This document shows positions 21,901 through 32,462 of a stretch of 64,000 bases of DNA, piece by piece. Both the position numbers and the translations under genes were made by a program. The notes under the pieces were generated by a model. The model was given only the letters and a program-made list of their open reading frames with translations. It ran no database searches and was not told where the DNA came from. The DNA is from Anaeramoeba flamelloides (lineage: Eukaryota > Metamonada > Anaeramoebidae). The number at the start of each line of letters is the position of its first letter. Positions within the stretch are counted from its first letter, which is position 1. The DNA lies in NCBI GenBank assembly GCA_027625915.1, contig JANTQA010000008.1:7603501-7667500 (forward strand). The letters are read 5' to 3'.

Positions 21901-23439
21901 TTGTTGGGGAAAAGTTTTCAAAAAAAATAATTTGTTGTGCTTATTATTATTGCCAGTTAGTGTACAATTGTTAAGCAAAAGTGTTATCAAAGTTGATGAT
22001 TAAAATAATGAAAATAAGACATGTTTGAAAAGACACAAGTGTAAATGTGGAATGCTGTAAAAAAATAGAGTTTTTCAAGATAAATCAAGAATTCAATACA
22101 TTTATCCAAATTTTGGTAATAGTAAAAGAAAACCCCATTTTGACTGTTGGGCTCAAAGGGATTTTCAATATAAAATCGTTTGGTAAATAACAATACTTTG
22201 GTTTGAAAAATGATTTTTTTTTAGATTTGAAAGATTAGTATTTACCCAAACGATTTTTTTGATTTAACTTATTATTCGTCTTGTAAGATAATCGGATATT
22301 ATATTTACTATAACTAAATTGTGGGTAATTTCAGGAAACCCTTTATTTATCTCTAAAAGTGTAAAAACTCTATTTTTTACAACATTCATATTTACTCTTG
22401 TAGAGGAAAAGGAAAAAGAAATTGAAAAATTACAAACATTTTATTTTGATAAACAACTGCAGAATGGTCTCTTATTGAAGCGGGAACCTTTCCATATGGA
22501 GTCAAATTGGACCAATATACTGTATTGCCTTCAAATACGCATTTAGAAAGTGTGTCTAGCCTTGTTTCCCCATTTGTTCCACCAAATACAAACAATTCCT
22601 TATTAATGACTACTGTTGTGTGTAAGTGTCTTGGTATTGGCTGGAGATGTTCTTGCTCTGGTAAGCATTCAGTCCATTTGTTTTCAGAGATAGTATAGAT
22701 CCAGAGATCATTTAATGGAGTGTTCTTTGGCCCAATGCCTCCATGAAGAATGATCCTATCTTCTTCATAAGTGGTCAGTGTGTGCGAAAACCTTGCGCAA
22801 GGCATGGTGCCTTTTGATTTGATTTTTTTCCACTTATTTGTTGAAAATTCATAGGAATAAAAATCTCCAAATTGCTTGTTTCCCATCTGGCACCCACCTG
22901 TTAAGATATTATATGGAGAAAATGTTAATAAAAAAAGTTTTAAAAATTTCAACTGTAATTTTTTTCCAAGATTGTTTTCTTTTCTTTTTCTCGTGTTTTC
23001 TTTTTTGTTGTTTTTGTTTCTTTTCTTTTCTTCCTTTTGTTAATTACCCAACGAAAGGAATTTGTTGTTAAGTGTGTCCTTAAAAAATCTTCTAAACACA
23101 AACAAAAAAGAAAAGAGTTTGTTCAAAAATAAAAAATTTTATTTCTTTGTTTTTTTTAGAAGATTTATAAAAAGGATTACCAAAAATCCACATCCGATCA
23201 CTAGCCACACACGCTTTATGTTTGTATCTTGGTGGTGGTGTTTTACCTGATGTTTTTATCATTCCCCAAGCATGGTTTTTTAAACACCACAAATTTGCTA
23301 AACCACTCCCATTTTCACCAAAGCCACCAAACAAATAAAGTGATTTGTTATACACAGACACTGAGTTATAATTCAAAGATCCCAATTTGGTGTGCCCTTC
23401 TGGCCACTCTGTTTTAAGCCAACACCATTTATGATACAT
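15967..23439 (-). CDS. LZTR1-like protein: six Kelch repeats, two BTB domains, C-terminal BACK-like region
   Basis: Three exons on the minus strand: 23439-23181, 22897-22438, 18334-15967, giving 1028 aa. Both splices restore Kelch repeats exactly: WIFG|GCQ over a 283 nt intron and QNKM|FIFGGY over a 4103 nt intron. Six Kelch cores are visible (LYLFGG, MWIFGG, IILHGG, LFVFGG, MFIFGG, MYVYGG), then BTB1 (about 320-520, split by a poly-Ser/Asn insert), a helical region, a KE-rich tract (about 785-840), BTB2 (about 860-960, HRPILLVHSG...FIYTGKF) and a BACK-like tail. This order is that of LZTR1, which in animals is a CUL3 ubiquitin-ligase adaptor for RAS-family GTPases; the same role here is inference. 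An in-frame TGA lies just before the chosen ATG. The second intron's donor, GTTTGT, is less canonical; a pair of genes is the alternative, but the restored repeat argues against it. Confidence 0.86.
18938..19700 (+). mobile_element. R4 TIR element, copy in the large intron
   Basis: Block-by-block similarity to 32463-34056 (TAGATTT..TAT, 'CAAATCTAAA', 'CATAAAAAATC', 'CTTGACTAATCGA', 'TAGCAACATACT'). The left end has TATTAGCGTCACC and the right end a poor inverted match (GGTAGACCCTAATC). In the 32-34 kb copy the ends are CGCCTCAC and GACGCTAAC. Non-coding, so a non-autonomous DNA element; the family was not identified. Confidence 0.55.
21621..21789. mobile_element. Family D palindromic MITE
   Basis: A 169 bp inverted repeat, CTGGTATTT... 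to ...AAATACCAG, directly flanked by TA on both sides. Both arms carry the words AATAAATGGGAAA and TTTCCCATTTATT. Non-coding. Inside the intron of the Kelch-BTB gene. Confidence 0.8.
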
Positions 23440-24369
23440 CAAAGAATTGGAAAGATTTCAAATTGAAGAATTAATGAAAATATATTTTTTTTGGAACTTT
23501 GTGAAAAAATGAAACATTTATTTTTGGTTTAAGGGAGTAATGAGATTTTATTATTCTTGAATGATATAATTTGTACATATTGAATCCTGAAAAACATTTC
23601 TTTACTGGTATTTGAATTTGAAAACGGATAAAATTACAATTCATTTTCTTTTTTCTGAATTTTGAAATCTAAGTTTTGATTAAACCTTCTTAGTTGCCAG
23701 AAATGTTTACAATAAAAAAGTAACAAATGCAAATAAATAAAGATCACAAGTTACATTCAATTTCTTCTAAAAATCTCTCTAATGATAAAAAAATAGGACA
23801 ATAAAATGAAAAATTTTTTTCATTTATTATTTAAATAACTGTAATGAATTCCAGAATGAATTTTATTTATAATTACATTTTAGATTACTCTAATTGAGTT
23901 GAAGTTAGAGAAATGAGGGATATTTTTTTGAAATTCTTCATCTAATATATATATATGGGTTTTATTGATTTATTAAGTTTTTCAAATAAATATTTTATAT
24001 CAATTCGAAAACCTAAAATAATTCTGAATTTTGCTTAAAATTTTTCACAAAATTTTATTTTTCTTTGGGTTAAAACATTTTTATTTGTTTTTAAATATGG
24101 ACTCGTCAATTCTTTGTTATTAATTTTTGAAATAACAATATTTTTTGTTTTTTTATTTAAATATTATTATTTAAAAACCTCATTTTGGAAACAATTTTTT
24201 AAAGAAATAAACAAAGATATTTGCAAATGGATGATTAAATATACAAAATCATTAACAATCTTTCATTGATTTTTGTAAATAATTCAATTCGTTAATAAAC
24301 TATCAAACAAATAAAATATATAACAATTTTATGATCCCGATTTTATAAACTAGATTTTCAAAAATTTTT

Positions 24370-24985
24370 TTCACTTATTATGTTAATGGGGGTGGTTTTG
24401 ATTGTTTATTCCAGTATTCTTATCAAAATAATATTTTCAAACTTTTGGAATCAGAATCATTTTTTCTAATGTTACAATTTTTTGTTTTTTTTTTTCAAAT
24501 TTTTCTTTTCCTTTTTTTTTTTTTTCTTTTTCTTTTTCCTTTTCTCTATTTATTGAAATTTTTTTTTTCTTTCTTTTTTTTTTTTTTTTGTGTTTTTGAT
24601 ACTCTTTTTTTGCAAAAGATCAAATTGGAAAAAATAAATAGATCTTCGAAAAGGCCAATTATCATTTATAAAATTGACATAATGTAATTTATAGCAAAAT
24701 AAATTCAATTATTAGTAAAAAAAGGTGTTGTTAACTTTTTTCAGTTATAATTCAGTAATAAAAAAGCGGTTATTTAAATATAAAAAATTGTGACTCACTT
24801 TTTTTTATTTTTGGTTTTTTTTTTATAATTTTTAAAATATCAGTTTTTTTTATATATTTAGAATGACTTTGAAGTGAATTACAAATCAGATTTAATTATT
24901 AGTTGTTCTTGAATACTAAAGGATAATATATTTTTTAGATCAATTTATTATTTCAGGTAAATCACATTTTTTGAAATGATATTAA
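24370..24985 (-). mobile_element. Family E TIR element, reversed copy
   Basis: The reverse complement of 52694-53277 matches here: 'GTGAATTACAAATCAGATTT', 'TTCTTGAATACTAAAGGAT', 'TTATTATTTCAGGTAAATCA' and 'GATCTTCGAAAAGGCCAATT'. The ends are eroded. Non-coding. Confidence 0.6.
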
Positions 24986-26032
24986 TGATATTTTTAAGGG
25001 GTGAAAAAATACTATTTCTTATTTACTTTTTTATCAAAAAAATACTTTTCAAAACATCTTTAATCTCAACAATTAACCAATAGAATTAAATACATATAAC
25101 TTTATTTTAAATATATTATGTTTCCTTTCCATATTTATATAGTTTTATTGAAATATATCCTGAATTTTTATGTAAAAAAGTATTTTTTTTTTTTTTCATT
25201 TTTGGGAATATTTCAATGAATATATTTTGAAATAAATATCATGGTCATTGATTCAATCAGTGTTGATTTTTAACTTAATTTTTTTTGTCAATTAATTGAT
25301 ATATTTACTAGTAAGGGGGATTTTTTATGAAAGGCAAAAAAAATGTACAACTGTTTTTGAAAGATTGTATATGTATTTGATTTTTAACAGATTTTTCTAT
25401 TTTCTAAAAAAATAGAACAGTAATATTTTCTATTTCTCAACAAAAAAACTGGTTGTTGAAACTGTTGGATCTATATTTTTATGTATAAATAAAAAGTTGA
25501 TTTATAACCTCTGGATCTTCTGATATTTAAACTATTATTCTTTTCTAAATATCTTTAACTTGATTTTTTCTTTTTTTATTATTTGAATTTAAATATTCCT
25601 GAATAACAGAAAATTTTACCTCAAGAGTATTATTCATTTAGTAATTTTTTATGATAGTTCTTCAATTGTGAAATTTAAAATTTTCCTATTGATAAACTGT
25701 TTTTGATATATTATTTAAGAAAAAAAACTCCTTTTATGATTTAAATTTTAGTTGAAAGAATGAAAAAAATGATATTGTTTCAAATTATATAAGAAGCTTT
25801 TATGATATTTGAAGAACTATGATTAATATAATCAAAGTAACAAAAAAATTATTTATTTGGATTTAGAAGGGGATCTAAAGGCGGGAATTAAAAAAAGATA
25901 TTTTTATTATTATTATTATTTTGAGAAAGGAGTAATCAAAGAAAATTTACTAAATAAAAAAGAGAAGAAGAAAAATAATTAAAATATTTAAGTAAAAAAA
26001 ATATTATATCATTCAAATGACCAAATTAAAGA

Positions 26033-26057
26033 GAGATAGAGAGAGATAGAGAGAGAT

Positions 26058-26088
<31 letters not shown>
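26033..26088. repeat. (GAGAGATA)n/(GA)n microsatellite
   Basis: Imperfect GAGAGATA units grading into a pure GA run. Confidence 0.9.
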
Positions 26089-26093
<5 letters not shown>

Positions 26094-27620
26094 GAACTAA
26101 ATAAAAAAAAATGAATTATTATTGTGTATTATGGGTGTCAGACAGTCTAATAATTGGAAATAAACAAACGAAACAAAATAAAAAAGAAAGAAAAATGACT
26201 TTTTTTTTACTAACTTTAGGAAACTTGCACTTCAAATAATAATTTTCTTCCAACTAAATGGTTGTAAATATTTAAGAACTATTTTACATTTAGAGACAAA
26301 AATTGTTTTTCAATTTCCCAGAATCTAACAAGATAATTCAACTTTTTAATAATTCTCATTTTTCCTTTTTTTTTGTGTTAAATAAAAAATATCCAAAAAA
26401 AAAAAAAAAAACAAATATAAAGTACTGTAAATACTGGGTTTTTTAACAACGACTGATTTTGAACATTCCTAGATAATTTCTTGAATTAAAGTAAAAATCA
26501 AAAAAAAAATTTTAATTATTTTTTTTCTTCAAAAATTGTGTTTTTTTCTCATTTTATAATCCTTCTATCAACATGGTTTCTTTTTTTCTATTTTTTCATT
26601 TAAAAAAAAATGAGATCAAATAATATATGTTTTTTTAAATACTGAGGTTGAATATTTACAAACAAATCAAAAAGATTATTTGATTTTTAAATTGTTTTTT
26701 AAACATGAAAAAATAGAATTTACTCAATTTACAAACTTTATGTATATATATATTATACCCATTTTATTTTGAATTACCATTTTGTAGGTATGTAGGTTCC
26801 TTGAATGAAAAATATATGTTCAAAATTTTAATAATTGTGATCTTTTGAGATTTATGAAGAAAACAAAATCTCACAAAAAAATCAGAAAAAAATCATCTCA
26901 AATAACTTTAAAATAGGTTTTTAAAGTTGAATTTATGAGAAAAATACTTGTTATTTTTCTCTCGTAATTTATATTAAAAAAATATATCAAAAATGATGCT
27001 ATATTTTTCAGATCTACACCACAAAATATATTTGTTATTTTGCTCAAATAGAGTGAAAAATTAGAAATAAGATAATTTTCAAACTTTACCTAATAACTAA
27101 ATAAATTCTTAAAATCTTTCTAGCAACTATCGTACTATCTTCAACTTTTTAGAGATTGAATCTCATTATTATTTTGTGTTATATCTAAAAATATTGACTT
27201 AAAATTTCTCAATAAAACGTTTGTGTTTCAAAAAAATTAATACGAGTTTTTTCCATAATATTTCATTAGAACAATTATGGTTTTACAGAAACTACAAAAA
27301 TTGATAAAAAAAATTTGTAAATAAAAATCTTTATGTAATGTTGATGATTAAATACCAAAAAAATAAATAATTTTTATTGTTAAAAAATATTTACTTTTTA
27401 AAATTTTTGAATAGTGAATTAAAAAAATAAAAATAAAAAATAAAAATATTCTAACTTTATTTATTAATGAATATTTTTGATTCAGAACACTTTGTTTCAA
27501 TTTATTTGTTTAATTAATAATTTTACTCCTAAAAATAAGAATAAGAATAATAAGAGTAATAATAAATATAATAGCTAAACCTCTCATAATAATAATAATA
27601 ATAATAATAATAATAGTAAA

Positions 27621-30600
27621 TTATTTTCTACCTTTTCTCCTTTTTCTTTTGTTAATTTGCTTTCTATTATTTTTATCATTAAGCAAAAGATCATATTTAA
27701 TATTTCTGTCAAGTATTCTGGAGAATTGAGGAACTAATTTTTTCCAGTCTTCTTTATCTGTAACGTTTCTATGTTTAATAAAGATTCTATGGAAATTTTT
27801 TTTACTAGGAGCCCAAGTGGCCCATTTTTGTTCAGTATTTTTTTTACTTTTATCAATAAGTAAAGGTATGCCTCTAAAGTTACCTTCCATGAGTAATCTT
27901 AATTTTTCGATCGGTAGAGGGCAGACATTATCTTGTAAATATTTCATGAAATAGCGAATGCAATTACCTTGTTTGTGGCCTTCTAAGACTGAGGCTGCTT
28001 GTATGATGTTATCGGTTTGCCCAAAAATTAAGGCTAATTTCAACATTTTTTCGCTAGCGTAACGGTTTTTCATTGTTGAAATTTTTTGTTCCTTTATCTC
28101 TGTGGCATATTTAATATAATAATGTTTCAGAATTTCTTTTGGATTATCAAATGGATCGATATACATTCCTGTTTTAATTGCCTTGACTCTTTCTGCGTTT
28201 TTGATATGTAAAAGATTTTGAATCAAAATTGCAAGGAAATGTTGATCATTTGTGATATTAAAATCTTGAATTGTTTTGAAGCCTTCTGGTCGGTTTTCCT
28301 CTTTATACAAAAATCGTCCAATGCTAAACATTGGAAGAATTGCTTTGTAAAAGACCGTTTTATTTCTTGCAATAAATGTTTTTGTTTCTTTAGTAAATCG
28401 GATTTTACCATTGAAAGAATTAATATCATTCTTTTCATTTTCTTTTTTGTTCTCTTCTTCTTCTTTTTCTTTTTCCTTTTCATTTTCCTTTTCATTGCTC
28501 TTTTTGTTGTCCTCTAAATTTAAGAGTTCTTTTAATGATTCTGCATCTTCTTCAGTATACAATTCTTTTTCTTTTAATTTTCCAATAAATTCTTTTAATT
28601 TGACCATACTTGAACCGAGATTTTTTTGCAATTCCTTTTCTTGAAATTTGGCAATACTTTTATTAATATATTTTTCTTCATCAATATTTAAGTAATCATA
28701 GACTAATTTTTCAATTTCCGTTTGAACTAAAAGCTTTGTATCGCGTGGTTGCCTTCTTCTAAGTTCTTCTTCAGCCATTAATTGTAAAAAGTAATCAATT
28801 GTGATTTCTTTATCGTTCATGAGTACTTCTTCTTCTTCTTCTTCTTTTTCTTTTTCTTCTTCTTTTTCTTTTTCTTTTTCTTTTTCTTTTTCTTTTTCCT
28901 GGTTTTTTTCACCCTTTTCAATTTCAATTTCAATTTCCTTTTCCTTTTCCTTTTCATTTTCCTTTTCCTTTTCCTTTTCCTTTTCCTTTTCGTTTTCGTT
29001 TTCGTTTTCCTTTTCGTTTTTAACTTCTTTTTCTTTTAATAATCGTTGTTTTTTAATTTCATTGATACTTTCAAGAGACAAATCTCCAGCATGGATACCA
29101 ATAACACTGATAGCTAAAAACAATTCGGTATTGGTGACAACATCTGATGTTCTCCCAGATGAGGAAAGGAAATATTTTTTAAAGTCTTCAATAGCCTGGA
29201 TACGGAATTTATTCATTTCCTTCCACATTTGCATACAGGTGTCCCAAATCCATTTGAATCTTTTTTGTTCAAACTCTGTGGTTAAGGATTGTGAAGCCTT
29301 TGACAGAGTTAAAAAGCAAATAGCGGTTAATTGTGGCCTAGCATAACCTAAAACATCCAAGGTTGTCATAAATCCAAATGATGGTTTAATTTTATGTCTG
29401 GCAACCTTCCAATTTTCCTCGCAAATGTATAGAGGAATAATACCCGTGATTTTTTCTCGAGCCTGTCCCTTAACTACTTCACCCTTATTTCTTGTATCAA
29501 ACCCACCATGGACAAAGATCTGATCATTTATAAGTAATTGGTTCAGTGTGTTTTTGTCGTTGTTGTTTGTTGAAAGAGTTTGAATTTTTTTTAAAGAAAA
29601 TTCAATCGAGTCCAAAAATGCCTGTGCTGAAATCATTGAGCTATAGATGTCTTTAATTACAATATGTGCTGGGTCAGCAATGGCAGTTTCATTTCGCCCG
29701 ATATCAATAGCGAGACATAAACTGTCTTCCACTTCAAGGCACTCAATCCAGTTGTTGGTTGAAATAACACATTGGCCATATTCTTCAAAGGTTTCGCTAT
29801 ATTTCTCTTCCAACTCTTCAAAATCATAGTTTGCGATAATCTTTGCCAGTTTGTAGTCCAAGTCCTTGAATAGCATCACATTGCCTTCAACTCTTTTGTT
29901 TAAATTTTTTTTTAATCGGTTTTGAGTAATGGATTGATAAGCTAGCTGGTTCAAACTTCCGATTTGATCGTTGCTTAATACTTCAGATGCTAGGGCCTTT
30001 TTCAATAAAATATAAAATTTTAATAAATACTCTTTAATGTCTTGGATTTGTGGCATGTATTCACTTCGTTCTTTTTTTTTCATTTTATAAATAAATTTGA
30101 TAGACGAATTTAATCTGTCATCAAATGTTGTACTTTCCTGTTTCAATTTCTCTAACTCTTCTTTTGTTGTTTTTGTGTTAGCAATAACTTTTGTCATATG
30201 CATGACTTTGTCACGAATATATTTGATTGTCAATTCACACATTTTTTCTGGTTTGATTTTTTCCTCCTCCTTGGCTACAATTGTGTACACATTCTGAAAG
30301 CTTCCAGAATTAATTTCTAATTTATATTCATCCTGTTTTCGATCCTGTGGTAAAAAGAGATAAGTATAAAATTTTCCAATAATGTTTTTTTCACCCTTTT
30401 CCTTTTCCTTTTCATTTTCCTTTTTCTTTTCTTTTTCTTGTTCCTTTTTCTTTTCCTTTTCAATTTCTTTTTCATTTTCTTTTTCATTTTCATTTTCATT
30501 TTCTTCTTCTTCTTCTTCTTCTTTTTCTTTTTGTAAAAAAATTCTTTCACAAAATTCGTTATCTTTTAATAAACGAATTGAAATGGAATCAGAAGCAAGA

Positions 30601-31265
30601 ATAAAATCTAAAAAAGTTTGAATTGCAGGATCCATATCTTGAGCAGACTTGACATAAGCAAAATTACCTTGTTGTGTGCCTAAAGTGGCAATTTCACCCA
30701 TTAGACGTGCATCGTGACTACTTGTAAATCCTAGTGAACAAAAGGTGGAAGTAGAAGCTTTTTTTTCAAGGGCTTCTTGGCAGTAAGTCATCATGTTATG
30801 CACATTTTGCAGGTTTTTTGTCTTATCGGTATTGTCTCGCCCGTCGGTAAAAAAAATAACATAAGAATCGGATATTTCTTCTTGTTGTTGATAAATAGCT
30901 TCAGACAATTTTAAAAATGCAGCCTCAAAAGAGGTACACCCCTGCACCCTAATTTGGTTAACAATATCCTGAGACTCTTTTAAATTATCAGATAATGGGA
31001 CGATTTCAGCCGTTGTGTGGTATGTGATTAAAATTGTTTTAAAGTTTTGCAATTCGTAAATTCGTTCCAAAATTTTGTTAATCGATTCCTTTGCTTGACG
31101 AAGGCCAGATCCTGACATTGATCCAGAAATGTCAAGAACCAAATAAACGTATTGTGGATTGTAATTTTTTTTCTCGGTTTCGTCATCCAATTGTGTGATG
31201 TTCACAGTTATTGCATCAATATTATCGCCAAAGGGGTATGATGTTGAATTTAGATGGAACTCCAT
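27621..31265 (-). CDS. VWA-domain protein with KE-rich linkers, 1214 aa
   Basis: Single exon, ATG to TAA. The N-terminal von Willebrand factor A domain (about 38-235) has a complete MIDAS metal site: DISGS at 45-49, the conserved Thr in GCTSF at 111 and Asp in FFTDGRD at 141. So metal-dependent ligand binding is plausible. There is no signal peptide or obvious membrane segment; a cytosolic or nuclear protein is likely. The rest is mostly helical, cut by three KE-rich tracts (about 250-300, 755-830, 935-980), and the extreme C-terminus is strongly basic (NKRKRRKGRK), perhaps a nuclear signal. The blocks between the tracts are well-formed, with normal aromatic and Gly content, so they probably fold. 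I do not recognise the family outside the VWA domain and assign no function. Confidence 0.9.
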   Translation of the reverse strand: MEFHLNSTSYPFGDNIDAITVNITQLDDETEKKNYNPQYVYLVLDISGSMSGSGLRQAKESINKILERIYELQNFKTILITYHTTAEIVPLSDNLKESQDIVNQIRVQGCTSFEAAFLKLSEAIYQQQEEISDSYVIFFTDGRDNTDKTKNLQNVHNMMTYCQEALEKKASTSTFCSLGFTSSHDARLMGEIATLGTQQGNFAYVKSAQDMDPAIQTFLDFILASDSISIRLLKDNEFCERIFLQKEKEEEEEEENENENEKENEKEIEKEKKKEQEKEKKKENEKEKEKGEKNIIGKFYTYLFLPQDRKQDEYKLEINSGSFQNVYTIVAKEEEKIKPEKMCELTIKYIRDKVMHMTKVIANTKTTKEELEKLKQESTTFDDRLNSSIKFIYKMKKKERSEYMPQIQDIKEYLLKFYILLKKALASEVLSNDQIGSLNQLAYQSITQNRLKKNLNKRVEGNVMLFKDLDYKLAKIIANYDFEELEEKYSETFEEYGQCVISTNNWIECLEVEDSLCLAIDIGRNETAIADPAHIVIKDIYSSMISAQAFLDSIEFSLKKIQTLSTNNNDKNTLNQLLINDQIFVHGGFDTRNKGEVVKGQAREKITGIIPLYICEENWKVARHKIKPSFGFMTTLDVLGYARPQLTAICFLTLSKASQSLTTEFEQKRFKWIWDTCMQMWKEMNKFRIQAIEDFKKYFLSSSGRTSDVVTNTELFLAISVIGIHAGDLSLESINEIKKQRLLKEKEVKNEKENENENEKEKEKEKEKENEKEKEKEIEIEIEKGEKNQEKEKEKEKEKEKEEEKEKEEEEEEVLMNDKEITIDYFLQLMAEEELRRRQPRDTKLLVQTEIEKLVYDYLNIDEEKYINKSIAKFQEKELQKNLGSSMVKLKEFIGKLKEKELYTEEDAESLKELLNLEDNKKSNEKENEKEKEKEEEENKKENEKNDINSFNGKIRFTKETKTFIARNKTVFYKAILPMFSIGRFLYKEENRPEGFKTIQDFNITNDQHFLAILIQNLLHIKNAERVKAIKTGMYIDPFDNPKEILKHYYIKYATEIKEQKISTMKNRYASEKMLKLALIFGQTDNIIQAASVLEGHKQGNCIRYFMKYLQDNVCPLPIEKLRLLMEGNFRGIPLLIDKSKKNTEQKWATWAPSKKNFHRIFIKHRNVTDKEDWKKLVPQFSRILDRNIKYDLLLNDKNNRKQINKRKRRKGRK

Positions 31266-32260
31266 GTCGTAGTTTTTTAATTAAAGCTTTAAAGGTTGTT
31301 TGTAGAAAAATATGTTTTTAAAAAGAAAAATAAAGAATGTGACTTTAGAAAAAAATGTTTCTTGGTTGGTTTTTTAATTTTTTAATAACTCCAGTTAAGA
31401 CGTCAAATTATAGATGTAAAAAAGACCGAATTTATTTCTTAAAGGCGAAAAAGCGTGTTATTCTTTTTCCAACTTTTTGAGGTGGAAAAAATAAATACGT
31501 CATTTTACTTGTCTTTTCATTTCGAAGTCTGGTAAAAGTATTAAATTTACGTAAACCAACGTGTTATTCTTGGTTTGGTCAAAAAATCTAATTACTGTTG
31601 TTAAAATAACTAACTATCTCTTTTTAACACTTCTTAAAAATTGAGATACAATTCTTCTCAAAAAAAATATTTTGTTGGTTTTTGAGGAATAAATAGGAAA
31701 AAAATTATTCATTTTCAAAAAGAGAGACAAATATTGGTTGAACACTTGAAAATCTCTAAGATTTTAGAATACTAACTCTTATTTATTTTTTTCCCAAAAG
31801 TCAATAGAGTAATTATTTACATAATGATACTATAAAGAACTTGAGAAACAAAACTTCATTTGTCCAACTTTAGAGAAGTGATCTTTCATTTTTCTCAATT
31901 ATTTTTCAGTAAAAAGAATCAAGATCTTTTTTGTTTAGTTTTTAGATCAAAAAAAAAAAAATAAAAATTTGCACAAAAATTTATTTTTGAAGAAATATCA
32001 CTTTTAGTAATTTTTGAGAGTCTTTATGAACAAGTAACGTTGTGTATTTAATATTATTTTAAAAATACATCAAAAATAAATCAAATATTGTATCACTGAA
32101 GATCTAAAAAATTTGAACATTTATTTTATTCACAAATATTTATTCCATTTCTTGAAATTTAAAAGATTAGCTAATGTATTTTTTCAAATATTAAGAGTAT
32201 AAATAACAAAGTTTTATTTTTAAAATCAGTTTATTGTTAATATCTATTCATTTTTTATTG

Positions 32261-32432
32261 CTGGTATTAACATATAAAATAGGAGTAAAATATTCGCTAC
32301 CATTTCCTTTTTTCTCTTTTATTGATAGATTTCGAAAAGAAGTAAGACCACAATTTGTCGTATCGGTTTCAATTTGAAAAATACAATAAAAAATGAAGTG
32401 AAATGTTTTCCCTTTTATATTCTAAAAACCCG
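32261..32432. mobile_element. Family D MITE, diverged
   Basis: Begins CTGGTATTAACATATAAAAT and has the right-arm words AATGAAGTGAAATGTTTTCC and CTTTTATATTC, as in the copies at 21621, 48469 and 52276. The terminal bases on the right are eroded. Confidence 0.55.
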
Positions 32433-32462
32433 TTGAATTATTAATTGAAATTAAATTTATTT

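Larger units (their letters stand above)
18335..22437 (-). other. 4.1 kb intron of the Kelch-BTB gene
   Basis: Lies between a donor AAAAT|GTTTGT (minus strand at 22437) and an acceptor ACAAAAG at 18335. Other introns in the window are 100-283 nt. It contains an R4 repeat copy (about 18938-19700) and a family D MITE (21621-21789), which explain part of its length, plus short TTTCTGTGAT-like tandem repeats at about 20862-20910. No ORF of interest. Confidence 0.7.
23440..27620. other. Intergenic spacer, 4.2 kb
   Basis: AT-rich. It holds a partial family D end at about 23605, a reversed family E copy (about 24370-24985), a (GA)n tract (26033-26088) and a (TAA)n tract (27581-27616) next to the VWA gene's stop. 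As the 5' side of the Kelch-BTB gene and the 3' side of the VWA gene, it should include that promoter, but no motif can be named. No gene seen. Confidence 0.55.

Noticed and set aside
28801-29346. A 181-codon plus-strand frame opposite the VWA gene
   Set aside because: It begins as the poly-Ser/Phe shadow of a KE tract and overlaps a well-supported gene entirely.
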